Assembly: GCF_020184175.1 (NCBI RefSeq)
Contig: NC_065533.1
Location: 56,644,351-56,708,350 of the forward strand
Length of the DNA stretch: 64,000 bases
Direction: 5' to 3'
Source of the DNA: Aphis gossypii
Taxonomy: Eukaryota > Arthropoda > Insecta > Hemiptera > Aphididae
Made by a program: the position numbers and the translations under genes. Below, piece after piece: positions 12,423 to 24,940 of the stretch; position 1 is the first letter of the stretch, and every line of letters starts with the position of its first letter. The notes beneath the pieces are model-generated. The model did not search any database. It had not been told where the DNA came from and worked only from the letters and a program-made list of their open reading frames with translations.

Positions 12423-15400
12423 TGTAGAGATCTCATCGTTAACATCTTATAATTATAATACAAGATAATAATAACGGAATGTAGTACACAGTTATTTGTT
12501 CATGGCATTTTAAGAACTCTATTGAATAAAATTTAAATTAGGAAAATATACAAAGTAGAAGAGAAATGGAGGTAGGAAAGATAAATATTATAATATGAAA
12601 GATTAGATAAGATCGGAACCGACTACCGAAATAATCAATACGTATAGGTACGATTAAGTCGCCATTCAAAGTTTTTAGAGGTCAATGACAAATCAATGCA
12701 AAGGCTATTCAACCGTCATAACACGATACGATATAAAGAGATAGTTGCTTAGATTATTTTTCGAAATATTGAAAAATATAGGTAACGACTAATAAGGTCT
12801 TTCATAAAATTTGTCATATCGCTGTTAGTTTAACTGATAGTCTTCTGTATTAAATTAATAACACACTATAGCAATTATATACGAAATTATAATCAGTAAA
12901 TACGAAACATTAAATAATGAATAATTACCTAATATTGTAAGAACTAAGAACGTACTGTTTTATAGCTATTTGAGCCAATATATCACTACCACCCGACTTT
13001 GTAATCCATATCATCAATAACGAATTTATACGAAGAAATTTGAATATTTTTATCATTATTCTTACCATCTGACCGCAACAATAATAAAATATAACAATTG
13101 ATTATTATAATTTAAGATAACTAAAAACGTACCTAGCCTGCTTATATTATACTATCATTACAAACTTCAGAGACAAAACGAAATTGTATACTAATAAGTA
13201 GGTACACTAAATAATCTAAACCATGTGTATTTTTAAATAGGTTTTTATTAACTATAAATCTATATGGAATTTATTTTTGAGGACTTAATAATAAATTGTC
13301 CTATTATAAGGTCTGTAGCAAATCGTTCATCGCTTTTAAGAATGAACCTGTAGTTAACTAAATAATAAAATTTATATAATTTAATGCTGCTTGTAATTAA
13401 AAATACGACTTTTTTTAACAATTAGTTAATAAACTAAATGTTTACCTTTGGAATACTACTGTGCGTGTTTTGTCAACGACATGATAAATATTACGTGTAA
13501 GCACATTGTACCCATATAATTTATGTACTATTATTTATTATTATAATAAAATTAAAAACTCAGGTTTATAAATACGTTCTTTATATTTATTTTTAATGGA
13601 TATTCGTCGAGCATTGCGTGACAACCAAAATAGTAAATATTAATAACTTTTACGGTCGTCATCGCCTTGTGGCACTAGACCGTAGGATGGTAAAATATGT
13701 TTTATATTAATATTATTTTTGGGACGATAAACATGGTTAGCTTAGCCCGCACAGTTGACCCGCTGTAGAGAGTATTAGTTCGTAATGACAATTTATATTA
13801 CACTGTTGCCTGTTATAATATAGAGGTATATAGAAATTCGGTCTATAACAAAAAACATTTCTTACCATCTAGGTCCTGGGTAATTGCAGCATAAAAATAA
13901 AATTGTATTGGTGTAGCACATGACAGTATGGCTTATATTTAATTTAAGAGTAAGATTTATATTATTCACCTTAAACTTAAACTAGAAAAACAAAATAAGA
14001 TTTAATCAAAAACTTACTTAAAATGATTCATCAACCACAGTGTCACACTATAGTGATTAGTGACATTGAATATCGTATTAAAAAAAAATTTCCACACAAT
14101 CGAAAAATATAGTAGCGTTATTCACATTAGTGTAAAACACTAAATCGTAAGTATTTTTTTGTTCTGTGAAATATGTATGTGTCAATCTATGATTCATTCA
14201 AATAACGGACTTCTTGAGTCTCCCTCACCCTGGCAAACTATACATCATTTCACACGTCGGACAATAAACCGTACTAACGATGATTTATACATTGAGAGTG
14301 CACATTATTACACACTGGGTATATTTTGCATCGTTATACTGGGCGGAAAGGGGAAAAAAAGATAGGAGAAAGATCAATGTCGTCATCGCCACCTTATACA
14401 GTCGATTAAACAGTATAGCTGGACCGATGTGACCATAACATAAAATATTCTGCATTTTTTTAGCGTCTCCGAGATGATTTTTGATAGTTTATTACAGTTT
14501 TTTTTCATACATATAATATATATTTGAATAACACGCCAGAAAATGTAGTGAATTAAATTTACGGTTATGTATTTGTCATTAAGTAAAATATTATGTACAA
14601 TCGCAATATGATAAAATGATAAAATGATCTATTTTTTCTTATACCTAATATTAAATTATTATTTGTGACATAGACATAGATTCTTATTAAGTTATGTAAT
14701 CGCATACTACTATAATTAATATTAGGTACATGAATATTATAATACTTATTAAGAAGTAGTATAGTAATAAATGATTATTAATAAGCAAAAAATGTAATTT
14801 ATCTTTTTTGTTTTTTAAATAATAGCATTATTATATTATTATTAATATATTTTTATCCTTATTATAGCATGTATTTATTTAGTTTTTCATAAAAGTATCA
14901 TTTTCTTATTTCGATAATTTTTTTTTTTTTTTTTGAATATTGTGTTCTTATTTTAAAAAGACCTACAACTATAAGAATTACCTATTCTTGAATTTTTTTC
15001 AAAATTATTTTTAATAAATAACAATGTATAATATTATGTACTTATTAATTAAATATTCATAAAATGATATCTAAATAAATTGCAATAGATGGCTGAAGTT
15101 TTTATCTGTGATTGATAGAACTTTGCGTTTAGATATTTATCTATAGATAAGTCTTGACACTGTTTATAATAGATATTATAAAACATTTCCATTGGCACCG
15201 TTTTAAAATTGAAATGATAACTCATAAATAGTGTAAAGAATAACAACCAAAAAACAATCGTGTAAGTATAACAATTCATATTAAATCTACCAAATCGCAG
15301 TAAATGTAACGATAATGCAATGCTCTATAATATAACAATATAGGAAACGCTTTTGGTGAGTGTCGGGTGTGCACGATCATGCTTCGGATTTGTTTCTTTT

Positions 15401-17060
15401 TCACTTCACCCCCGTTTCCGGTTGTTTGGTCTCACCGGTTATTCCTGCGCGATAAACACCAAAAATATTTTTTTTATTTTAATGGATTCCGAATTTTATT
15501 AGGTTTTTTCCTTCTTTTTCATATTTTTTTGTTCCACAATTCTTCACAAAGTTGTATTATACGTAGCCAAAGTCAACACACATGATGCGTAACGCATATA
15601 TGATATACAATGTAAATAACCAAATAGATTATAGGCATAGTAACTTGAGGCAAAAGTACGTATTTGGTTAATTTTTGATATTGGAGCAATCTAATTATTA
15701 TTTTTTTTTACATTTAATCATTTTAAATAGATAAAAATTAACAAATTTGTTAATATTCACAGTTTTTTAATCATGTTAAATTTATTCTTCTTCATTTCCC
15801 ATATCTTTGAATTAGAATTAATTAAAAATAGATAAATATTCTCTACTCATGGGCGATTAAAAAAATAATATAGGTATAATTTATAAGAAAAATATGCATA
15901 AGTACTTATGAAAAATAAACTATGTCTATATTTTTTGTTATTAAATCATAAAATGAATTAAAGCTTGGAATTTCCAAGAAACTATTCTACTAGATATAGA
16001 ATAATATACAAATAATAAAACAGAAAAACTCAGTAAGACATTTTCAAAAATGACAAGCGATAAGCACCTTTCTATTTTAAAACCTCGTAAAAAGACATTA
16101 AAAGTTGTAGAAAATAAAACAAAATTTCAGAAGCAATTATTGGACACTGCAGTTCAACCAAAAATAAAGACATGAAAAAGGAAATATTGTATAATTAAAA
16201 ATATAATATTATAATAATATGTAAAATATATGTGCGCAATGAACCAATATGCAGTCACTTCAAATATTTACTAATAACATATCTCAACCTAGATTGTTAA
16301 GTACATAAGTTACATCATATTAGTCATTACTCATTACTCATTACAAATAATACTGTAATACTAATAATATTATGTTCCATAACAAATTATTAAAATTATG
16401 TTTTTAATTGCATTTAATTTAACCTTAACTTAATTAATGAACTTTCAATTGTTTTAACAATAAAAGTAATTACCTAAATATAAATTTTAAATTACATCAT
16501 AAAAAAAAAATTACGAAGTAGGTACATTAATTACACCTACGATATGTCAACATCACATAAATAAATAGATACTGTAATAAATACTGTCCAATACATAATA
16601 TCTAATTCACTTATCACCGAGGAACATTAAATAAATATTAAAGTTTCATACTTATGCAATATTATAATTATGAAACATGAATACTTGTACTTACGCAATG
16701 TTCAAATGTTCAAATATTGTTTTATTGAATTATAATTTTGTTTACACGATACCACGCAGCTGTTAGATGATAATTATGTAATAATATTATTTATTTACTG
16801 TGTAATATACAATCTGGAAATTTTAAATTAAAACAATTCAATAATTACTGTACCTAATTGATATTTACTTATATTTTGAATTAATGGTATTTAATTTTTA
16901 AATTTCAATTAATCAATACAATTTGTGTAATTATAAATAAATACCAAATTAAAAATAACTAATATTACTTATTTTTTAAATTATGAAGTAAGTTTGAGTT
17001 TGGTAACTTGAATTATTACTGATAAATTTAGTGATTCCTATGATAAAGAATATTATAATG
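12423..17060. other. AT-rich non-coding stretch
   Basis: No coding exon was recognised. Short open frames (14,159-14,365, 15,049-15,279, 15,367-15,585) have no motif and no exon structure. A few CpG-containing patches (about 13,640-13,780 and 14,370-14,420) are too short to interpret. Confidence 0.55.
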
Positions 17061-17547
17061 TAGACTAGGTACCAGGCGCGTAACCATAATTTTTAAGAGG
17101 GGGAAGAGCGCTTAAATTTAATATTTAAATACAACTTAGAAGAGGAAGCTGTACAATCATCAATCATGAAGTTACATGGTCACATTAATAAACAGGTATT
17201 ACAAAATATGTTGTAATTTAAAATACTGTTTTTAATACAGTATATTACTGTATGTATGCCTGAATAATATAAAATATCAATAAATATAAAAAATTATAAT
17301 AATAATTTATTATAATAACTGTCTAGTCTATCTTGTCAAATCTTTAGATAATAGGGTCCATCACATGCGACATAATTTACCAATAGCATTTCTATAATAG
17401 CATTTGTTTATTACATATTTTGTTAAACCCTGAATCGGCTGAATCACTCTTAGACAACGTATTATAATATATTTTAGATTATATATTTATATCACCAAGG
17501 GGTAGCGTTATAACATTCAAAACACCCAACTCCCGGCTACTCGCCTA
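17061..17547. mobile_element. Probable MITE with aggcgcgtaacc-type ends
   Basis: The left end, about 17,073-17,105 (caggcgcgtaaccataattt and a G run), is inversely similar to the right end at about 17,522-17,547, whose reverse complement begins ataggcgagtagccgggagt. The short direct repeat tagacta flanks both sides (17,061-17,067 and 17,547-17,553). There is no coding capacity. The pattern of short G-rich inverted ends with a direct repeat is that of a small non-autonomous DNA transposon. Ends are diverged, so exact borders are approximate. Confidence 0.5.
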
Positions 17548-17749
17548 TAGACTATACAATAATTTAAACAGATATTGTCATTCATTGTTATTACTTTATT
17601 TAATTTACATGTACCTATAGTATAGTACAATCACAAGTAATTAGAAGTAAAATAAAAACAATAACAAATAATAAAAAAATTTAATAACCAGTTGGCACAT
17701 CTAGATAGATAAATTTAAAGATAATTCTAGTAATTAGGTAAGTACTAGT

Positions 17750-17784
17750 AGAGAGCCTAGATAATAATACTATCTAGGCTCTCT
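17750..17784. other. Perfect 14-bp stem, 7-nt loop hairpin
   Basis: AGAGAGCCTAGATA (17,750-17,763) is exactly inverted at 17,771-17,784, with a 7-nt loop. The repeated agtactag sequence flanks both arms. It may be a folded RNA, a deletion derivative of a palindromic element, or chance in a transposon-rich area. Confidence 0.7.
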
Positions 17785-18788
17785 AAGTACTAGTATTACT
17801 ATCTATGTGACTGTGTACATATAATATATATGAACTAATACAACTCATTTTATTATCTTTATTGAGCATGGCCTCTCCATAACTATACTTATAAGTATAT
17901 ATACCGGAAGGTATTACCTAATGAAACTGATAAAAGAATAGGTAATACAAAATATTCTCATTTCATAGTACAAAATACAAATATGGAATAGGTAAAGTTT
18001 AACAAATCAATATTTTTAATAATATAAATTTAACTACCATGTATGATGTATCAAATCACGAAAAAAGTTTTTCGTATTTTAACGTTTCAGAATCAGGACA
18101 ATATTCTGTGGATAAATCTCATAATAATATTGAATAATGTTATTTTTTAATAATAAAAATAAAAATAAAACTTAAAATACCTACTTGGATAATTATTATA
18201 GTAGCACAATTATAATAATAGGTTTATTATAATTATACAATGATTTACTATTAAATTCATATTTAATACTTACATCATGATACACTAATACACAGGACAA
18301 CGTGATAGAATATACACTCAATATCACTGCTACTGGTTATAGGTATAACAGAGCGTTCTTTATATAACCGTGGTTATACCTAGTTTTCACCTTTTTCCAT
18401 TAAGTCATTATGGACATTGAACAAGTTAAATAATCTATACCCTCATGTTTTCAAGTATAATATTGATTATTCGTTTGAATATTTTAAATGTCAATTTTTA
18501 ATAAATTCGGTTCTGAAAGCGCATTAATACCTATTCGTTTGTTGTGCTGCGCTTGTATTTCTCGCACTTTATGTAGGTACCTACCTACCTATAGGTACGT
18601 ATAACTATCTATTGAGAAATAAATATAAATATTTACAAGGTATTTTAATAGATAACAATGAATTAAAATGTGCAGCAATGAGAATATTAAAATAAAAAGT
18701 TTGGGAAGCACTAGTAATAGGTATAAGTCATAATGTAGGCATAGTAATAATCACGAATAGGTAGGTACCTACCAAAAAAATAAAATAT
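17785..18788. other. AT-rich non-coding stretch with ACCT repeats
   Basis: No gene was seen. The interval contains tacctacctacc-type short repeats (about 18,570-18,600 and 18,757-18,775) and an inverted pair aggtataac/gttatacct around 18,348-18,392. Confidence 0.6.
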
Positions 18789-19787
18789 TAAAAAATACGT
18801 TTTTAAAAGGCTGTTAAATGTAATAAAACTGAGTCTTTAAAGGACAAGCGTCCAATGTCAATCAATCATGTACAATACAAACAATAAATATTATAATAAT
18901 AATAACCAATAATAATAATAGTCAATATTAATTTGCCACCATGAACACTAGAAAAATGACGCCGAACTCGGTCGGCCAAAGTGATTTCTTTGTTACACAT
19001 AAAGCATAGGAATTTTATTGGTTTTTTTTTATTATTGAAACTTTGTGGTTTTACAATTTATTTCAACATTTGTTCTCGATCGAATTTATTTATTTCCAAA
19101 AATATATTATAAATTCTAGATATAGAGATAGGTAGGTACCAATTAATATAGTTGTTTTTAAAAAATACTTTCAACTTTTATTATAGGTACCCCTACATAT
19201 GGCTATACAAAGGTATAGACTACTATGGATAATATACTACATACATAATATTAATGTTCGTCAATGCATAGGTGTTATCACGACCTATAATAATCATATT
19301 ATGTAGGTATATACAACTTGTACGGTATACGTATTAATATTTATAAATACGAGTAGATAGGCATACATACCTAGGTAGGTATATAATACTAAAAAAATTA
19401 TAAAATGTAAAACGTTTAAAAACAATTGTATCTCTTATTACTTGGTATAAAAGTCGTTTATATATATAGGTATTCTTGAAAAGTTGAAAATACATCAATT
19501 CGATCGAGGATTAGATTTAAAAGAACCGTTTTTCGTTTACCATTATTCGTAAGTTTTAACATTTAGATCATGATAATAAAATATTAAAATATTGCCTATG
19601 CTTAACATGTAACAACATCACTCTGACCGACCGAATTCGGCGTCATGATGGCAAAATTAATATTGATTATAATATTTATTGTACGTATTCTGCATGATTT
19701 ATTGACATTAGATGCTTGTCCTTTAAATATTCAGTTTTATTATGTTTAACTTAAAGTTAAACTGCCTTTTGAAAACGTATTTTTTCA
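18789..19787. mobile_element. Foldback-type element with long inverted arms
   Basis: The left arm, about 18,789-19,100, matches the reverse complement of the right arm, about 19,500-19,787. Corresponding landmarks in order from the outside are acgttttnaaaagg, taataaaactga, tttaaaggacaagc, aatgtcaat-aatcatg, caataaatattataat, gacgccgaantcggtcgg, agcatagg and ctcgatcgaatt. Similarity is strong over roughly the outer 230 bp of each arm and fades inward. The centre of about 400 bp has no open frame. This is the structure of a foldback or long-TIR non-autonomous DNA transposon. I could not place target duplications. Confidence 0.75.
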
Positions 19788-21450
19788 CATTTTTTTTTTA
19801 AAGAAATCTACACTGAACTGCTTGAAAACCAATTTGGCAAATAGTTGTCTATATAACAAAATAAAATATTAAGTTCATACTTACTTACCTTAAACAGTTA
19901 AAAAAATTTATTGTCAATTTCAATTAGCTGTTAGTTTGTTAATTAATCAGCATTCTTCAAAATACTCAAGTATATACAGTAAAAAAATATAACATGTGAC
20001 AATTGTTAAAAAATAAAAACATGATTGAATTAATAATAAAATTATAATTATTTCTACAAGTATAATAATACATGTAATATGTATTAATTTGGGTAATGAA
20101 TAATGATTGATTATTAAACAAATTCACATGAAATGCATAGGTTGTTACATCAATTTAAATTGTTCCCTTGTTATTGTAAGGCATAGATCATACAGGATTA
20201 AATCATTTATTAATATATTACATAATTCAAAATGTTATATCAATAATAGAAATAGACCTATAATATAAGTTTATATTAAGTGGTATAATTATAAAAAATT
20301 ATGTAGATAATCATTGCAAGCCAAGAAAAGTAAAGGTATATACTACATGTAAAATGAAACATCCAATATGTTAGATTTTTTTTTCATTTTAACCTATGTT
20401 GTCTATAATACCAATGAGCTATGCCTATGAGTTATAGAATAGGTATTACATATCAAAATCTTAAATTCTTAGATATTATTCATTTAGTATAAAATACAAA
20501 AGTAGGAATTATTTTAAAAGAAATATAAAAAAAAACAACTAGTATATAAATAAAAAATCTAATGTACATATCCTCCCCATCTTAAAAAAAAATAATAAAA
20601 TAAAATAAAATATTAATACAATTTTGAAGATTTTCAGTTGTAACTTGTTATTTATTATATATTATATTTTTAACAGATCATAAATAACACTTAAAAATTT
20701 TATAATATTAAAACTAAAAAAGTTTTATAACAATAACATAATAAGTTTTTTAATACCAAATTTTGCATAAAAATGTTTTATTTTTAAACTCTGGAAAATA
20801 ATTATGTAAAAAAATAATTGATTAACATTTAAATTATCTAGTAGTATTAATTTTTTAATTACAATACAAGATGTGTTATTTTTTTGATCTGTTAGTTTAA
20901 TAAATATAAATTTAATAACAAAATAACAACCAGAACCATGGAAAGCTGTAAGTAATTTATTGTTCTATGTTGCCGCACATTAGATTCTGCCAAGCAATAT
21001 ATGCCATTGATGATTAGATTATTAACTATGTGTTTATAAGATAATAGATTTTCTTAAATTTTTAACTTAATGGTCTCGTTTGAAATTATTTAATTTCCTA
21101 GAGATGCTCAAGCACGTTTCATATGGTAAACACTAACGGCTTGTTCTTTCTATTGCATTCCATAAAACAACTGTAAATCTAAGTTTCGGTTATGGGCTAT
21201 GACTAAGTCGTGTAGCTGAAGACAGTGAAGACTGATATTCATACTTCAAGGGCTAATAATACTGAGTGGTCATACTTAACATATTTATATCAGCTTTTTT
21301 ATAATTTAGAAATTTTAATAAAGGAATTAAATTTTAAGTGACATGGGTATTTAGTTTTAAAATAGTAATTATAATAACACTTCTTATTAAAATAGGTAAA
21401 AAAATGTATTTTACAGATAAATAAATAAATTTTATCTTATAATAACAATT
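19788..21450. other. AT-rich intergenic stretch, includes DTWD1-like 3' flank
   Basis: No coding exon was recognised. The right end should contain the 3' UTR and polyadenylation site of the minus-strand gene that stops at 21,451. I could not assign a poly(A) signal with confidence. Confidence 0.6.
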
Positions 21451-23813
21451 TCACACATTCATTGGTCTTCTGTATGATTTAAGCTGATCATGTTCATATA
21501 GTTGGTGAATTTTTTCATACATAAATCTAAAGAAAAATAACATATTATCATAATTTTTGGGTGGCCCGTTTGTTTCAACATCTGTTTCTGTGAATTCAAC
21601 AAGTAGTTGATGGATAGCTTCAATAGTAGCTAAAAACCATCTGGGGCTGCCTTTTTGATGTCTCCAAAATTGAGATAATCTTATTTGAAGTTTTATACAT
21701 GGAAGTCCTAAAAAAAAAAAAAAAAACGTAATAAATAAGTATAATATTATACATTTTAAATAAAAGTTCAAACCTCTTATTATTGGATCCTTCAGAATTC
21801 CATTACTTTGATTCCAGGTACTATCGATAAACAATGCATGTGTAATGAATTTGCTAGAAGTCTTTTGTTTGTTATATTCTTTGCTATCTTCTTGTCTGTA
21901 CAAATATATAATAAAAGTATGAACAATCAAATATTAATTTAATTCAAAAAATATTATCAATATTATTTTTAATGTTATACAATGCTACTAGTAATATATT
22001 ATATTATGCAATTTAAATGCTATCAGCAGGGCTTGAATTTTATAGCATTTGCTAATTTTTATTGAATACAGATAAAAATAGCAGAGTAAGCTATACATTT
22101 GTTTTGTGCACTAGACTCCAAATATGAAATTTTACTTTTGCTATTTTTTTGTATTTTTAAAAGATTTTTAGCTCTTAGTGCTATTTTTTAAGTTTTGGTA
22201 TCATTTTCGGCTAATTTGCTATATTAATACAACTTTTATGTCGTATTATAAAACTTATTATATTATATGGTATGAAACTATGAATCATGACAATATGACA
22301 ATTTTGAATAGTTGCCATACTCAAAAAGCGTTTATATTTTATAGTTTAATGAATCAATAAATTTAAGTAATATTACCTAATATTTAAAAAAAAGTTTGTA
22401 ATACCTATACATTTTTTATCATTTATTTTTTGTAAATAATCAATTAAAAAAAAAAATTAATGTATTAATTTATAAATATAAAAGTTTTTTTAATTTGTGA
22501 ATAAAATTAATTAAAATTTTTGCTATTTATTGTGTTTTTAGGATATATTATAGAGCTTATTTTAAGATTTTAAAGGGCAAATTGTATATTTTTACTTAAT
22601 TTTAGTTTTTAATTGATATTTTACTTTACATGATTAAAATATATTTTTTCAATAATTTCTAGCACATCTGTGATGGAATTAATTCAATGTTTTACAATAA
22701 TACCACCAAACTAAGCTGATCATAAATTTGTAGATTTGTAGTAAAATGTATATAATTATAAGTTTTAATAATAATTGAATAATTTATGTTTCTATATTAT
22801 ATGGTAAACATAAAATAAAATATTATATGACAATATCAAAATGTACAATATAAATACTTTTTTGAAGAAGAAAAGAAGTCTTGTAAAGTGACAGCAGATT
22901 TTCCTGGATAAACAAGAATTACCTGAAATAATAATAAGAAAAATATATAACATTGCAGGATTATTAAGATATTTTATGCATATGTTTACGCGAGTACAGT
23001 GAAATTTACTTTAAAAGACACTTTTTTTGGGAATAGAAACTTTTTTATTATTTATCTATAGAAAAATGTCTAAGTACTCTAAAAACAAATACTAAAACAT
23101 TTTAACTTAGATTTTTACAGTTATTATAATCCAACTATGTTTTATTACAATCTGCATTTTACACATTACTATAGTTTTATCATATTAAATGGAAAACTCT
23201 GTACCGCTGAGATGTTTGAATATAATTTATATACCAAATTTATTTTTACTTATCGAATAGGTTCGAAAACAGCGAACAAATATGTCACTAAATGCATTAA
23301 AAATTGTAATTTGATGTTGTAACGAGAAAATTAAATTTAAAGTTTCCATTTTATTATACATATACCAGATTATAAAACATCGCATATATATTATGCTATA
23401 CAATGAGTGATTAAAAGTCGATGGAAATTACCTTGTCATCTTCAGTGTACCTGGGCATGTCAGGATAAATATAAATAGTGACATCATTCGGTGCTAAAAG
23501 AGCAGCATGTATCGCAGTGCTTTTGCCCGCTATCTCTCGACTGTGCTTTATGATGTCGATTTTAAACGGCAACTATAAAAAAGAAAATAGGTAATAAACA
23601 TTATAGTTTGCACATTACGGCAAATAGCCGTACTAGAGCTACCTCAAGCATCGGTATCTTATTTTCTACATCATCATTTAAAGTGTAACATGTGTAGCAA
23701 AAATATTTCCTAGACTTCGAGCATTTGCGGCACGGTTGCCGTTCGTTTATGTTGAATAATGCTTGCCAGTCGTTGGAGATCTCCAGACCTTCGAACGGGT
23801 TCATCTTAGCCAT
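21451..23813 (-). CDS. DTWD1: tRNA-uridine aminocarboxypropyltransferase, DTW domain (DTWD1-like)
   Basis: Five minus-strand exons join in phase: 23,643-23,813; 23,432-23,572; 22,858-22,922; 21,774-21,895; 21,451-21,707. They total 756 nt (251 aa) and every intron is GT-AG. The start is the ATG at 23,811-23,813 (MAKMNPFEGLE); a second Met follows at residue 4. An N-terminal four-Cys motif, PCRKCSKSRKYFCYTC (residues 27-42), precedes the DTW/TDD region. The signature D-S-T-W-N falls at about residues 145-149 in exon 4. The C-terminal block contains L-P-C-I-K-L-Q-I-R and A-T-I-E-A-I. By family knowledge such enzymes use S-adenosylmethionine to make acp3U in tRNA; vertebrate DTWD1 acts at position 20. 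At 251 aa it is somewhat shorter than vertebrate relatives. It lies head to head with the piezo gene. The alternative, a DTWD2-type paralogue, is less likely given the N-terminal Cys motif. Confidence 0.88.
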
Positions 23814-24940
23814 ATTATAATATTAAATATCTATAGTGATTTACATGTGAGCAGTTAGGTAAGTATCGATATGCACATTTTAATCGCGTATCACATATTC
23901 ATATACATTTTACTTGTTATCACGATTATAAGGTATACACTATACACTATACAGCATGGAGTACTACTCCACGGTATACGTATAGTGTTAGAGCGAAAAG
24001 AAAATATTATATTACATTAAATTAATTTATCATGTTACATAGTAAATAATATTATTATTATTACGTGACCGACCTTATCAATTGCATAATAGTCATGATA
24101 ACAAATCATCAATATTATGATGTTACAAAATTCCAAATGGGAATTTTAACTAATTTTAAAATCGAATTTGTTCACGAATTATATGCATTTATTGATTTTG
24201 CAAACCATTTTCTTTCCTTATGTATTACAGAATGAGTGCATTAAAATTATGATATTTACATTATAATTTTTTTTTAACTACGAAACATTAATCACGGGCG
24301 TTGCACGTTTTTAGCAGCCGGGCAAACACCACTTTGGGCACGTCTGTCCAAAACGTCAATAACAACGTTGATAACAAACGAGTTCCCCGACTGCGGTTTG
24401 AACTTTATATAATTAAAAATCCATACCTTAGTATAATATTTTGCTCCGTTAGCTTTTATGGTAATTAAACTGACAATGGACGATGATGGACGTTTGGGCT
24501 TGATATATTATTTGAATTAATCGCGTTTAATTGACTAAAAATTGTTTTAACATCAGCAGGTATGTAAATTTAAATTATATAACTAGTGAAATGTCGTGTT
24601 TTTATTCATTTTCGATAAATAAGTAGGTAGTTTAGTAATAGTAATGTTATATCATAAACACCAAACAAATTGGTAAAAGTCGAAGAAAAATGTACTCATA
24701 CCTACTTCTGTTGTATATGTATTTTTTACATTTTACATAGCCATTAAATAACTTTTTTTTGTGTGAATTATTTCGAGGATTGCATTTCTTTCATCATTAA
24801 TTTATAGCATTTGGCTGGATTCCAAAAAGATGATTGTTCAGCATAACTTTAATATTTAAATATATTTTTAGTTTGTTTTTTGTCTTCTTAGTGTTCAGCT
24901 GTCTTTATATATCTTTGAAATTTATGATTTTACAGGAACG
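23814..24940. promoter_or_regulatory. Divergent intergenic region, DTWD1-like / piezo
   Basis: 1.1 kb separates the two start codons, so both genes probably fire from here. On the plus strand a TATA-like ctttatataat lies near 24,402-24,412. A strong donor, CAG|gtatgt, occurs at 24,559/24,560. An acceptor, ttttacag|gaacg, occurs at 24,935/24,936, five bases before the piezo ATG. I therefore infer a 5' UTR exon ending at 24,559 and a 376-bp 5' UTR intron. The interval 24,290-24,400 is CpG-richer than its flanks. Confidence 0.5.
23945..23987. other. Interrupted palindrome upstream of DTWD1-like gene
   Basis: Core TGGAGTA-C-TACTCCA (23,957-23,971) is nested inside the inverted pair CACTATAC (23,945-23,952) and GTATAGTG (23,980-23,987). 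It lies about 130-175 bp upstream of the DTWD1-like start codon. It could be a dimeric factor site or a small transposon remnant. Confidence 0.6.
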
